A stretch of DNA of 64,000 bases from Avipropionibacterium sp050157065 (GCA_050157065.1 CP189573.1), one strand, 5' to 3'; positions 1-9,016 are shown, counted from the stretch's first letter. The notes: a model not told the origin generated them from the letters alone. Made by a program: numbers and translations.

Positions 1-199
1 GTACGGCGAGGTCGCGAAGTCCGTCGAGGCCGACCTGGCGAACCCGAACAAGTCAGGCACGTCCTTCCTCGACAAGTGGGCCAACCGCGCTGCCGACGTC
101 ACCAAGGCGGTCTGGAACCCGATGCTGGACGGGAAACGACCTGTCGACGAGGCCGTTGACGACTACGCCGCCCAGGTCGGGGCGCTGGCCGTGAGCTGA
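1..199 (+). CDS. ABC transporter sugar-binding protein, C-terminal end only
   Basis: The last 65 codons of a gene that begins before the window, in the frame starting at base 2 and ending with TGA at 197-199. The visible tail contains WNPMLDGKRPVDEAVDDYAA, the kind of C-terminal helix seen in family 1 extracellular solute-binding proteins, where a 'G+ V++A++' segment closes the protein. The likely role is periplasm-side or lipoprotein capture of a sugar for an ABC importer. No permease genes are visible, so they must lie upstream if present. Carbohydrate genes follow on the same strand. The assignment rests on a short tail and on context. Confidence 0.6.
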   Translation, partial: YGEVAKSVEADLANPNKSGTSFLDKWANRAADVTKAVWNPMLDGKRPVDEAVDDYAAQVGALAVS

Positions 200-321
200 C
201 GCGACCCACGTCGCACCGACCCCGTCCCGACAGTTCGCGTCCCGAGAATCCCCGTCCCGAGAATCCCTGTCCCACAACTGCAACTGCACACACACACCCC
301 GACTGATCAAGGGAGATCAAC

Positions 322-2142
322 ATGTCACTTCGTTCCAGACTGTCGCGTTTCACGGTGGTGGCCGTCACTGGTCTCGTCGCGAGCGTCCTGACCGGGACGC
401 CACCGCCGGCAGTCGCAGACGAGGCCCCGGACGCTGCACCGAGTTGCACCGTCGGAGTCGATGCGCGTTCTGTGTCAGGGATCGTGCCACTGACGGCGAC
501 GACATCCACCACCGCCGCTGGGGTGCAGTTCTTCCTGGACGGCCAACCGCTGGGCTTCGGGTTCACCCCCGACGCCGGTGCCGGCACCTCATTCAGCTTC
601 GCTGCCTACGGCACCCTCGACGGCGGTTGGTCCACCAGTGCGGTGGCCAACGGCAACCACGAACTCTCCTGTCGAGGTTGGAGTTCCGCCGGACTCGGGG
701 AGGTCGGCGCAGTCACGCCGGTGGCTGTCGGCAATCGGTCGAGGGCCCAGCTGACCACCCCGGCCGATCAGGTCGAAGTGGGGGGCGTGGTGGAGGTCAC
801 CGCGGTGTTCTCCGGGCCGCAGCTCCCGACGGCGGCCACCTTCCGGATGGACGACGAGATCCTCGGCACGGGGGAGTGCAGCAGCGGCCCTCGACACACG
901 GCGGTCTGCACGTATGCCTGGGACTCGGTGGCGACCACCACGCTCAACCACTGGGACATGCCGGGCGGACTCCGCGTGCTGACTGCCGAGGCCACGATCG
1001 GCGGTCAGACCGTTCGCACCCAGCCGGTGCGCTCCATCGTCAACATCCGCTCCGATGCCGAGATGTTGTTGTCGGAGTACGAGATGGCGGGGCTGGGCCG
1101 CGTCGGCCGGGACGGTGGCTGGTCGATCACGCTGCCGGGAGATCCGACCAAGGACTTCATCACCTTCGGGGACGGGATCTACCGCCCGATCACCGGCCCG
1201 CAGAAGGCTGAGGACGCGGTGGGCCGCTGGGGCAACACCAGCGTGGTCACCGAATCCGGGACAGGTCTCTACGGACTGCTCAACGAGGTCCCCAACCGGA
1301 CGAACGACCCGGTCAACGCCCCCGCACTGACCACGGTCAAGCCGGCACCCGGGGTGCTGAAGAACGAGGACGGCACCGACTGCAGCGAGGAGGGCGGCCT
1401 GGCGTGGAGCACCGGCGTGGTGCCCAAGCCGAACTCGGACCACGTACTGATGACGTACTGGGGAATGTGCTCGCGGCCCGGTGACTGGCCGTTGCTCCAG
1501 GTGTTCGGCATTGCTGACTGGGATCCGGTGACGAACGAGGCCGTGATGCACAACGTGTTCGTCAAGGCCGCCGACGCGCCCGGCAACGAGCACCTGCCCA
1601 GCCAGATGCAGTTGGCGTCGCCGAGCACCGACGGCGACTACCTGTACTTCTGGCGTCCCGACGCCGGTGCGCTCTACCTGGCCCGGGTGAAGATCCCGAC
1701 CTCCGGCGATGCCGAGCCGTGGACGGACCCCAGCGAGTACGAGTACCGCAACGTCGAGGCCCCCGGCGGCTGGAAGGCCGATCCGCTGGCCGCCACGAAC
1801 CTGATGCCCGAGACGTCGCTGGGTGGAAACGTGGACTCCGTGCTCCGGGCGACGAACCTGCCGGGCCAGCCGTGGCTGATGATCACCCACCCCGACAGCT
1901 GGGACACCGGCATCGTCAACGTGTACCTGGCCGACGAGCCGGGCGCCCCGTGGCGACCGGTGCCGGAGTGGCAGAACCTCGTGCTGTGTGAGTCCTGTGG
2001 CCACGCCTGGGAGAACGGCATCTACGTCGTGTACTCCCACCCCGAGCGGTCGACCGCGTTCGAGTTGCTGTTCACCTTCAGTGACCGGACCACCGGTCGG
2101 GTGATGCAGAAGACACTGCCCATCCCGGCGTCCATGCGTTGA
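322..2142 (+). CDS. Secreted Ig-like plus propeller-like protein, paralogue 1
   Basis: A 606-residue exported protein of unrecognised family. Residues 1-32 form a Sec signal peptide (RSRLSRF, a hydrophobic run, then AVA|DEA). Residues of about 40-240 look like two beta-sandwich (Big/Ig-like) units with paired cysteines. From about residue 245 a second module begins with GLGRVGRDGG and FITFGDGIYRPITGP and continues with repeated YLYFWR and 'PW' strands. This resembles five-bladed propeller proteins of the glycosidase/DUF4185 type, but that is inference only. ATG at 322 is preceded by AAGGGAG. The gene follows a sugar-binding protein and precedes a close paralogue, so extracellular glycan binding or cleavage is likely. 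Confidence 0.72.
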   Translation: MSLRSRLSRFTVVAVTGLVASVLTGTPPPAVADEAPDAAPSCTVGVDARSVSGIVPLTATTSTTAAGVQFFLDGQPLGFGFTPDAGAGTSFSFAAYGTLDGGWSTSAVANGNHELSCRGWSSAGLGEVGAVTPVAVGNRSRAQLTTPADQVEVGGVVEVTAVFSGPQLPTAATFRMDDEILGTGECSSGPRHTAVCTYAWDSVATTTLNHWDMPGGLRVLTAEATIGGQTVRTQPVRSIVNIRSDAEMLLSEYEMAGLGRVGRDGGWSITLPGDPTKDFITFGDGIYRPITGPQKAEDAVGRWGNTSVVTESGTGLYGLLNEVPNRTNDPVNAPALTTVKPAPGVLKNEDGTDCSEEGGLAWSTGVVPKPNSDHVLMTYWGMCSRPGDWPLLQVFGIADWDPVTNEAVMHNVFVKAADAPGNEHLPSQMQLASPSTDGDYLYFWRPDAGALYLARVKIPTSGDAEPWTDPSEYEYRNVEAPGGWKADPLAATNLMPETSLGGNVDSVLRATNLPGQPWLMITHPDSWDTGIVNVYLADEPGAPWRPVPEWQNLVLCESCGHAWENGIYVVYSHPERSTAFELLFTFSDRTTGRVMQKTLPIPASMR

Positions 2143-2171
2143 GGAGACCCCCCCCACCGAAGGAGCGAACC

Positions 2172-3998
2172 GTGTCCATTCTACCAACCAGCAAAGACGC
2201 ACCGACCGGAGTCACCAGGGTCAGCCGGGCGCTGCGAGCCGTGGCCGTGCTCGGGGCGGTCGTCATGGCGGCGAGTGCCACCACCGGGGCGAGTGCGCAA
2301 CATCCGGCTGGCCCGGCCGGCACCGAGTGCACGATCACCGCTCCGTCGCCGGGCAAGCTGTCCGGGACGGTAGCGGTGGGCGCCCGCACCAGCGGTGAGG
2401 CAACCCGGGTGCAGTTCTACCTCGACGGTGACCTGATCGGTCACGGGTTCACCGCCGACGGGCTTCCCGGCACCGAGTTCTCCTTTGCCGCGTACGGCAC
2501 GGCCGCCCAGGGGTGGAGCACCAACTCGACGGCGAACGGCATGCATCGACTCGGGTGTCGGGCCGTCGCGGCCGACGGAGTGGGTGAGATGTCGGACACT
2601 CGGCCGGCCAAGATCGGCAACGACACCCGGGCCGCACTGATCAGTCCTCGTGACGACGAGGACGTCCGTGGCGACGTGCCGCTGGTCGTGGAGTACTCCG
2701 GGTACGGGGCCCTGCCCAGCCAGGCCGTCTTCACCATGGACGAACAGGAGTTGGTCACCGCCACCTGTGCGCCAGCCGCAGCTCATGAGGGCCGGCCGAC
2801 CGTTCGATGCACCGCCACGTGGGATACCGTGACGACGACCGCCGACAAGTCGTGGGACGCCGCCCAAGGGCTGCGCGTCATCGGCGCATCCGCCAGCGTC
2901 GGCACCCGGACCATCGACGTCGCGCCGGTCCGGACCTTCGTCAACAACTACGACCTCGACATGGACCTGCTGCTCTCGTCGTACGAACGCTCCGGTCTGG
3001 GTCGTGTCGGCCGAGACGGTGGGTTCTCTCGCGAACTGCCCGGGCAGCCCGGTCGCTCCTTCATCACCTTCGGCGACGGCGTCTTCAAGCCGATCACCGG
3101 CCCCGCAAAGCTGCAGCCGACGGTGGGCCGGTTCGGCAACACCAACGCGATCGCGGACGTGCAGCCGGTCAACATTCCCTTGCTGCACGAGGTTCCCAAC
3201 CCGATGCAGGACCCGTTCCAGGCACCGGCCATCAGCCCACTGATCGGCTCGACCGAACTGACGACCCCTGACGGCACACCGTGCCAGGCGAGTACGTGGC
3301 CGACGGGCATCGTGGTGAAGCCCGGGTCGGACGACCTGCTGATCCCGTACTGGAGCCTGTGCGTCTATGACGGCTGGTTCCACATCCAGGCGTTCGGCAT
3401 CGCCGAATGGGATGCGACGACCAACACCGCGGTCAGCCACGACGTGTTCACCAACTTCGGTGCCGACCTGAGCGACAAGTACCACTTGCAGTCACCGACC
3501 TTCGACGGCGAGTACCTGTACTTCTGGCGCGGGGATTCGACCGGCGCCTACCAGACGCGGGTGCCGATCGTGGTGGACGGCGTGGCCGAGCCGTGGCTCG
3601 ACCCGACGCAGTACGCTTGGCGCTCCAGCACGGCGGAGTCGGGGTGGAGCACCGACCCGGAGCAACGCACCTCGGTGCTGCCGGCCGGCAAGGGATCGTT
3701 CACTACGTCGATCAGTGTCGAGCGTTTCGAACAGCTGCCGGGCAAGCCGTACCTGATGTTCGTCCAGCCGACGGCCAACACGATGAGCCTGTACCGGTCC
3801 TCGTCCAACAACGGCCCTTGGGAACCGGTGGCCGAGCTCCAGGACGTACGCGCCTGTGAGACCTGCACCCAGGACTCGTACACGATCTACCTGCATCCCG
3901 AGTACTCGACCACCGACACCTTGGTGATCACCATGAGTGACGTGGGAACCGGCCGCCCCTTCCAACGGCGTCTGGAGATGCCGGCCTCGCTGCGATGA
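2172..3998 (+). CDS. Secreted Ig-like plus propeller-like protein, paralogue 2
   Basis: A 608-residue tandem paralogue of the preceding gene, co-linear over its whole length: signal peptide (to about residue 41, ending ASAQ), two Ig-like modules with cysteines, then GLGRVGRDGG, FITFGDGVFKPITGP, GEYLYFWR and a C-terminal 'EYSTTDTLVITMSDVGTGR' strand that matches 'ERSTAFELLFTFSDRTTGR' in paralogue 1. A longer reading frame starts at TTG 2139, but GTG at 2172 with AAGGAG seven bases ahead gives a proper signal peptide and was chosen. The 29-base gap to the upstream gene suggests one transcript. Function unknown; likely surface-acting on a carbohydrate. Confidence 0.72.
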   Translation: MSILPTSKDAPTGVTRVSRALRAVAVLGAVVMAASATTGASAQHPAGPAGTECTITAPSPGKLSGTVAVGARTSGEATRVQFYLDGDLIGHGFTADGLPGTEFSFAAYGTAAQGWSTNSTANGMHRLGCRAVAADGVGEMSDTRPAKIGNDTRAALISPRDDEDVRGDVPLVVEYSGYGALPSQAVFTMDEQELVTATCAPAAAHEGRPTVRCTATWDTVTTTADKSWDAAQGLRVIGASASVGTRTIDVAPVRTFVNNYDLDMDLLLSSYERSGLGRVGRDGGFSRELPGQPGRSFITFGDGVFKPITGPAKLQPTVGRFGNTNAIADVQPVNIPLLHEVPNPMQDPFQAPAISPLIGSTELTTPDGTPCQASTWPTGIVVKPGSDDLLIPYWSLCVYDGWFHIQAFGIAEWDATTNTAVSHDVFTNFGADLSDKYHLQSPTFDGEYLYFWRGDSTGAYQTRVPIVVDGVAEPWLDPTQYAWRSSTAESGWSTDPEQRTSVLPAGKGSFTTSISVERFEQLPGKPYLMFVQPTANTMSLYRSSSNNGPWEPVAELQDVRACETCTQDSYTIYLHPEYSTTDTLVITMSDVGTGRPFQRRLEMPASLR

Positions 3999-4038
3999 AC
4001 CACCACCACCTTCCACCTTTCGAGCAAGGAGACCTCAC

Positions 4039-4914
4039 ATGTCCATGTCCGTTGGATGTTTTGCCCTGGTTGACCCGTTCAGCGTTCTTGATCATCAGCT
4101 CGACCGCATCCGCGACTGGGGGTTCACGTACGCCGACGTGACCGACACCGGCGACGGGGCCGTGCTGGGCAACCACTTCGGGTTCTCCGCCGTGGCGAGC
4201 CTAGACGCCAATCCGTACGACCTGAAGCGGGCGTTCGAGGAGCGGGGCCTCACCATCACCAGCTGGTGTGCCCACTCCGACCTGCTCGATCCTGCGGCAC
4301 CGTGGCGGTACGGCACCTCCCAGATCATCAAGGCCGTCCGTGGTGCAGCTGCGATCGGTGTCGAGCACGTGATCACCACCGAGGGCGAACCGACGACCGC
4401 GTGGGGCAAGGGCCTCACCGACGACGAGGCGATCTTCACCATCTGCGAGAAGCTCGCCGAACCGGTCCGGGTGGCCGAGGACCACGGCGTGCAGATCCTG
4501 CTGGAGCCACACGGCCCCTACACCGCCACGGTAGACGGTCTGGAGCGGATCCTGACCCGCGTCGGATCTGAGGCGCTGGGCGTGAACCTCGACACCGGCA
4601 ACAGTTGGCTCGGCGGCACCGATCCGATCGACATCGTCAAGGCGTTCGGAGATCGGATCAAGCACGTGCACTGGAAGGATCTGGGCCCGGAGTGGGAGGA
4701 GCACCGCGGGACGATGTTCGGCTGTGGCATGTCGACCATTGCGCTGGGCACCGGTGTGATCGACATCGACGGTGTGATCAAGGCACTGACCGACATCGGC
4801 TACTCCGGGCACACCACGCTCGAGATCGCCGGGGACGAGGCCGTGCTCGGCTCGGCCGAGTACCTGCGAGGGCGAGGTGCCGATGTCGGCAACGTCGCGG
4901 CGGCGGCGAGCTGA
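4039..4914 (+). CDS. Sugar phosphate isomerase/epimerase (xylose isomerase-like TIM barrel)
   Basis: A 291-residue TIM-barrel protein of the AP endonuclease 2 fold used by IolE/IolI-type isomerases and epimerases. Metal-site residues can be placed at barrel-strand ends: Glu in ILLEPHGPY, Asp in GVNLDTGNSW, His in KHVHWKD and Glu in TTLEIAGDE. Start ATG 4039 was chosen over upstream in-frame codons because AAGGAG lies eight bases ahead and the protein then begins directly at the first strand (SVGCFALVDP). It sits 40 bases after the secreted paralogues and 2 bases before the SGNH hydrolase, so it probably handles a sugar released by them. The exact substrate cannot be read from sequence. Confidence 0.82.
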   Translation: MSMSVGCFALVDPFSVLDHQLDRIRDWGFTYADVTDTGDGAVLGNHFGFSAVASLDANPYDLKRAFEERGLTITSWCAHSDLLDPAAPWRYGTSQIIKAVRGAAAIGVEHVITTEGEPTTAWGKGLTDDEAIFTICEKLAEPVRVAEDHGVQILLEPHGPYTATVDGLERILTRVGSEALGVNLDTGNSWLGGTDPIDIVKAFGDRIKHVHWKDLGPEWEEHRGTMFGCGMSTIALGTGVIDIDGVIKALTDIGYSGHTTLEIAGDEAVLGSAEYLRGRGADVGNVAAAAS

Positions 4915-4916
4915 TC

Positions 4917-6134
4917 ATGGTCGAGCCCACTCCGTACGCACGACGCGCCTTCCTGGGGCGGGCCGGCGTGGCCACGGTCGGTGGCACCGTCGTGACGGCT
5001 GCAGCGCCCGGTCCTGCCAGGGCCGAGGCCGCTCACCCTGCGGCCGCTCCGTGGAAGTCCGCCCGGCCGCGTGACCTCCCGGACCGGGCACGGCTCGGTT
5101 TCATCAAGGGGATGACCCAGCAGGACGAGAAGCCGTTCATCGGACTCGCGCTGGGTGACTCGATCACCGAGGGGACCGGGCTGGCCAACTGGACCGAGCG
5201 CTACCAGTACCTGCTGCAGGGGATGCTGCGACGGCGACACCCGGGGGCCAATCCGGCCCCCGGAGTGGGCTACATCCCTGCCGGGTGGGCAACCGGGGGA
5301 TACCTGCCGGAGGTGACGACCAGCCACAACGCTGCGCTGTACACCGATGCCGGTGGGCTCGGGAATCGGATGCGCATCGTGGCCGCCGACGGCTCGATCA
5401 CCTGGCCGACAACCGCGTGCGACACCGTGTGGGTGCACTACACCCAGGACACCTTCTTTCCCGGGACGTTCGAAGTGGTCGTCGACGGTCAGGTGGTCGC
5501 AACACAGCAGACCACGGGGCCGAAGACCTCGGGCAAGATCGTCAAGCTCAGCGTCGAGGACGGCGAGCACACGGTCACGGTGCGGGGGAAGGCCGGCACC
5601 GCCGGCGGTTCGCCCATCGAGGGGGTGAGCTTCCTGCATGGCACCGGAGGGCTGTACCTGTTCGACGGCAGCCATGCCGGCTATCGTGCCGACCTGTACA
5701 TCAATCGGGAGCAGGCCGATCTCCACTGGCAAGCCGCAGCGGCCATCGAGCCGTCGTTCATCACCTGCATGCTCGGGGCGAACGACATGGCCGGCAACTT
5801 CGACATCCCCATCCCACCCGAGGAGTGGGCGGCCAACCTGGCAACCCTGGTCGAGACCGCGTTGGCCAGCTGCCCGAACGCCGGCTTCTACTTCTTCCAC
5901 TGGACCGAGCGGTACGAGGACCACGGCAACCCCGACAAGGTCCACCAGTTCGAGGAGGCGGCCTGGCAGGCCATCGGCTCGCATCCGCGGGTCTCGTTCC
6001 GAGTGCTGACCGATCTGTTGCCGTCGGGCCACGACGACTCCCTTCGGTGGCACGCCTTCGACGGCAACGACCGCGTCCATCCGAATGCGCTCGGCCACAC
6101 GTACCTGGCCCACCAGCTCGCCCGCACGATCTGA
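4917..6134 (+). CDS. TAT-exported SGNH/GDSL hydrolase
   Basis: A 405-residue exported esterase-type hydrolase. The N-terminus carries a twin-arginine signal (YARRAFLGRAG, hydrophobic run, ending about residue 37 ARAEA). Block I of the SGNH family, GDSITEGTG (Ser near residue 81), block III GANDMAG (near 286) and block V DRVHPNALGH with Asp and His (near 385) are all present. A beta-rich insert of about 100 residues (around 160-250) separates blocks I and III and may bind carbohydrate. ATG 4917 starts 2 bases after the isomerase stop. Deacetylation of an acetylated glycan is the most likely role, fitting the neighbouring secreted and sugar genes; this is inferred. Confidence 0.83.
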   Translation: MVEPTPYARRAFLGRAGVATVGGTVVTAAAPGPARAEAAHPAAAPWKSARPRDLPDRARLGFIKGMTQQDEKPFIGLALGDSITEGTGLANWTERYQYLLQGMLRRRHPGANPAPGVGYIPAGWATGGYLPEVTTSHNAALYTDAGGLGNRMRIVAADGSITWPTTACDTVWVHYTQDTFFPGTFEVVVDGQVVATQQTTGPKTSGKIVKLSVEDGEHTVTVRGKAGTAGGSPIEGVSFLHGTGGLYLFDGSHAGYRADLYINREQADLHWQAAAAIEPSFITCMLGANDMAGNFDIPIPPEEWAANLATLVETALASCPNAGFYFFHWTERYEDHGNPDKVHQFEEAAWQAIGSHPRVSFRVLTDLLPSGHDDSLRWHAFDGNDRVHPNALGHTYLAHQLARTI

Positions 6135-6149
6135 CCCGTCGCAGGTCGC

Positions 6150-6155
6150 TAGGGT
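6150..6155 (+). promoter_or_regulatory. -10 box of a probable leaderless promoter (ferritin-fold gene)
   Basis: TAGGGT fits the actinobacterial TANNNT -10 pattern and is followed after 7 nt by GTG at 6163. No Shine-Dalgarno sequence precedes the start codon, so transcription probably begins at it. The identical hexamer and spacing occur before the LigD-type polymerase gene. Confidence 0.55.
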
Positions 6156-6162
6156 GGACGGC

Positions 6163-6870
6163 GTGACCGTACCCCGTGATGACCGAGCGGCGCCGTCGGG
6201 CCGAACCGTGACTCCGGTGTCCACCGGTCCACGGACCCAACTGTTGGCGATCTTGGCGTGTGCCGAGTTGAGTGCGGTCGAGCGGCTCGCCGAGGACGCC
6301 ACGGCGGCGCCGTCGCTGGCGGACAAGGTCGCCGTGCTGTCGTTCGCGAGGGTACAGCTCGACCACTATCAACTGCTGGCCGATCAGATTGTCGCCGACG
6401 GCGTGGACCCGATCGTGGCGATGGAGCCGTTCTCCGGGCCCCTCGCCGAGTTCCACGCCCACACCACTCCCCGGACGTGGGAGGAACGGATGATCAAGAT
6501 CTACGTGGGTGACGCCCTGGCCGCCGACCTCTACACCGAGCTCAGCAGCGTCCTGCCCGCACCCCTGGCCGAGCTCATCCGGACCGTCGCCGACGACTCC
6601 GACCAACGGGAGTTCGCCCGGGCGCGGGTGGTCGCCGCGGTCGACGCCGAACCGCAACTATCTGGCCGGTTGGCGCTCTGGGCCCGTCGGCTCGTCGGCG
6701 AGGCGCTCAGCCAGGCCCAACGCATCGTCTCCGACAACGATCACCTGGCCGAACTGCTGACCGGCACCGAGGAGTCGACCGGCCTCGACCTGGCCGCCAC
6801 CGCGGAGATGTTCACCCGGCTCATCCAACGCCACAACGAGCGGATGGCCAAGGTCGGGTTGCGGCCATGA
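6163..6870 (+). CDS. Ferritin-like fold protein
   Basis: A 235-residue, mostly helical protein of the ferritin-like fold found widely in actinobacteria and sometimes labelled MiaE-like. The pattern of a four-helix bundle is visible: LAILACAELSAVERLAED (about 29-46), then FARVQLDHYQLLADQIV (about 60-76) with the E..H spacing of a di-metal site, then a helix with DALAADLYTEL, and a last helical pair. A clear catalytic assignment cannot be made. GTG 6163 was preferred over the nearby in-frame GTG 6154 because a TAGGGT -10 box sits 7 nt ahead, the leaderless pattern. The stop overlaps the next start by 4 bases, so the two are probably co-translated. Confidence 0.68.
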   Translation: MTVPRDDRAAPSGRTVTPVSTGPRTQLLAILACAELSAVERLAEDATAAPSLADKVAVLSFARVQLDHYQLLADQIVADGVDPIVAMEPFSGPLAEFHAHTTPRTWEERMIKIYVGDALAADLYTELSSVLPAPLAELIRTVADDSDQREFARARVVAAVDAEPQLSGRLALWARRLVGEALSQAQRIVSDNDHLAELLTGTEESTGLDLAATAEMFTRLIQRHNERMAKVGLRP

Positions 6871-7685
6871 GCGGCCTCTCCCACGAGCTGCTGGCGGTGC
6901 CCCACGGCCAACTCAGCCTCTACACCCGCGGCTCCGGCCCGTCGGTGGTGCTGGTGCACGGCAGCGGGATGGCGTCGCGTGACTACCGACGGCTGCTGAA
7001 CGAACTGTCCGAGGACTTCACCGTCCACGTGTACGACCGGCGCGGGCGGGGGCAGTCCTCGGCCGTCGACTCCGGGTACGGCATCGACACCGAGGTCTCC
7101 GACCTGGCGGCGGTGCTGGAGGCGACCGGTTCGAGCCGGGTGTTCGGGCACGCGTACGGCGGGTTCGTGGCGCTGCAGGCGGCCCGTCGGCTGACGCTCG
7201 ACACCGTCGTCACCTACGACGCCGCGGTCTCGATCGACGGTGACGCCCCCGACTGGTGGGTGGACGACTTCGAGGACGCCGTCGACCAGGGTGACCACGG
7301 GCGGGCGGCGGCACTGATGGTGAAGGGGCTCGACCTGGTGCCGATGGTGAGTCGGCTGCCGATGGCGATCGGGACGCCGGCGGGCCGGCTGTTCGCCGCC
7401 AGTCCGTACGGCAAGGACTGGAACGCCCAGGCCGGTGCGACGTTGGCCGAGATCGGGGAGGCGCTGAGCCACGACGGGCCGGCCACCACGTACGCCTCCA
7501 TCACGGCACGGACGACCATGGTGGTCGGCGGCGCGTCGGCGCAGTGGTTCCGGGAGTCGGCCGAGCAGATCCTGGCGGTGCTGCCGCGGGGCCAGCGCGT
7601 CGTGGTGCTCACCGGACTGGGCCACGACGCCCCGAACCGCGCGTCCCGCCGGTTGGTGCAGCAGTTGGTCGACGCGCTGCGCTGA
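6867..7685 (+). CDS. Alpha/beta hydrolase-fold protein lacking the nucleophile
   Basis: A 272-residue alpha/beta hydrolase fold protein. The oxyanion segment VLVHGSGMASRDY (near 31-43), the strand-turn VYDRRGRGQSS (near 58-68) and the late His segment GLGHDAP (near 251) are typical. The nucleophile elbow, however, reads GHAYGG, with Ala at residue 96 (codon GCG at 7152) in place of Ser. The usual acid position after strand 6 (VVGGASAQWF) also lacks Asp. Two of three triad residues are therefore missing, and normal ester hydrolysis is unlikely. ATG 6867 overlaps the ferritin-fold stop (ATGA). It may be a binding or regulatory homologue. Confidence 0.78.
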   Translation: MSGLSHELLAVPHGQLSLYTRGSGPSVVLVHGSGMASRDYRRLLNELSEDFTVHVYDRRGRGQSSAVDSGYGIDTEVSDLAAVLEATGSSRVFGHAYGGFVALQAARRLTLDTVVTYDAAVSIDGDAPDWWVDDFEDAVDQGDHGRAAALMVKGLDLVPMVSRLPMAIGTPAGRLFAASPYGKDWNAQAGATLAEIGEALSHDGPATTYASITARTTMVVGGASAQWFRESAEQILAVLPRGQRVVVLTGLGHDAPNRASRRLVQQLVDALR

Positions 7686-7688
7686 ATG

Positions 7689-7704
7689 CCGAGAGGGCCC
7701 TCGG
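7689..7704. terminator. Possible hairpin between convergent genes
   Basis: Arms CCGAG and CTCGG flank a six-base loop in the 30-base gap between two convergent genes. There is no T-run, so termination from either side is only suggested by position. Confidence 0.35.
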
Positions 7705-7715
7705 GACGTGTCAGA

Positions 7716-8342
7716 TCAGGCCACGCCGGGGACGCGAACGCCGGCGTTGTCGTCGAACGACTCGCTCGTCCGCTCGCGGGCCGGGCTCGTCTCGGTGTCG
7801 GTGGCGGTGTCGATCTCGGCAGCCGGGCCGGTCTCGACCGGGTCGGTGGCCTCGGGGGAGTCACCAGTTGCTTCGGTCTCGCGGCGCGCCCGGGCCCGGC
7901 GGCGATGGCGCCAGATCATCAGACCGACCACGCCGCCGACGACGACCACGGTGATCGGGATCGTTCCCGGCCACCGAACGGCCGCGGCCAGCCAGGCCTG
8001 GATCGCGGCCAGCCCGACCGTGGAGTAGATCAACGCCCACAGGGAGCCGCCCAGCACGACGGCGGGGAGGTAACGTCGCAGCGGCATCTTGACCGCGCCC
8101 GCCGTGGCGTTCACCGCGGTCTGAATGCCGACGGTCAGGAAGCAGACGACCACCGCGCCGGCGCCCCAACGCCGTACCAACTCCTGGCCCCGGTGCCAGC
8201 GTTCACCGGTGTGGCCCCGCTGGCGTCCCCACCGACGGGCACCGATCGAGATGCCGCGAGCGACCCAGTAGGTCGCGTTCGCCCGCAGCATCACGACCAT
8301 GAACAAGAACCAGTAGGTCGGCCAGAAGGTGGACCAGTTCAC
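7716..8342 (-). CDS. DedA/VTT-domain membrane protein
   Basis: A 208-residue integral membrane protein. The central region FLTVGIQTAVNATAGAVKM followed by RRYLPAVVLGGSLWALIYS matches the VTT (DedA/SNARE-associated) pattern of two re-entrant segments with a conserved Gly and Arg. A third hydrophobic helix (TIPITVVVVGGVVGLMI) is followed by an RHRRRARARR stop-transfer and an acidic, disordered tail of about 50 residues. DedA proteins act as lipid scramblases or flippases. GTG 8342 overlaps the heme oxygenase stop by 4 bases (GTGA), so it is translated after that gene. The functional link to heme is unclear. Confidence 0.72.
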   Translation of the reverse strand: MNWSTFWPTYWFLFMVVMLRANATYWVARGISIGARRWGRQRGHTGERWHRGQELVRRWGAGAVVVCFLTVGIQTAVNATAGAVKMPLRRYLPAVVLGGSLWALIYSTVGLAAIQAWLAAAVRWPGTIPITVVVVGGVVGLMIWRHRRRARARRETEATGDSPEATDPVETGPAAEIDTATDTETSPARERTSESFDDNAGVRVPGVA

Positions 8343-9016
8343 CTCGCGACACCCGCGGCGGTGTGCTCGGGTTCGCGGGCCGCGCCGAGGTCGGCGAAGA
8401 CCCGGCGGTTGAGTTCGAAGCTGGTGACGGCCGCGTCGATCACGGCCCGGCGCTGGGTGGGGTCGAGCTCGATGGCGTCCAGCCGATCGCGGTACGCATC
8501 CTTGTACGGCTTCGGCTTGGGAATGCCGTCGAACCGGTAGAAGTTCAGCGCCGCCGGGCTGATGCCGTAGTTGCGCTCCACCAGCCGTGCGATCACCTGA
8601 CCGCCCGACAGGTCGCCCAGGTAGCGGACGTAGTGGTTGGCCAGCATCATCTCTGGGGAGTGCTGGGTGCGCAGGACCGTGGCGTACTCGGTGGTGGCGC
8701 GGCAGATCCGGATCTGCCCGGCGGCCAGCCGCACGTCGTGGTCCGAGCCGAACAGCTGGGCCATGTCCCGCTCGAGCGCCGCGACCCGGTCCAGTCGGTG
8801 GTCGAGCACCGGCGCGACCATCGGATGGTCGGCGTAATCGGCGTGGAGGACGTCCTCCAGGGCCCGGTAGATCACCAACTGCTGGGCGACCAGCGCCGCG
8901 AATGCGTGCTGACAGGCTGCGCCACCCATCAGCTGTTCGATGAACGCCGACCCCTCGGCATCCTGATGGGCCTGGGACGTCTCGGTCCGCAGGGCGACCG
9001 ACAGTGGCTCAACCAT
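8339..9016 (-). CDS. hmuO: Biliverdin-producing heme oxygenase
   Basis: A 225-residue heme oxygenase that opens heme to biliverdin, carbon monoxide and free iron in the cytosol. The proximal histidine lies in SQAHQDAEGS (His17), and the distal helix with flexible glycines is YVRYLGDLSGGQV (near 126-138). Length fits bacterial HmuO. ATG 9016 was chosen over an in-frame TTG at 9031 because GGAGGAG sits directly ahead of it. A DtxR/IdeR-type iron box overlaps the predicted -10 region, so expression should rise under iron limitation, as known for hmuO of Corynebacterium. It is followed by the overlapping DedA gene. Confidence 0.93.
   Translation of the reverse strand: MVEPLSVALRTETSQAHQDAEGSAFIEQLMGGAACQHAFAALVAQQLVIYRALEDVLHADYADHPMVAPVLDHRLDRVAALERDMAQLFGSDHDVRLAAGQIRICRATTEYATVLRTQHSPEMMLANHYVRYLGDLSGGQVIARLVERNYGISPAALNFYRFDGIPKPKPYKDAYRDRLDAIELDPTQRRAVIDAAVTSFELNRRVFADLGAAREPEHTAAGVAR

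Noticed and set aside
2139..2171. TTG start for the second secreted paralogue
   Set aside because: GTG 2172 has AAGGAG at good spacing and a normal signal peptide; the added residues are Pro-rich and unlike a signal.
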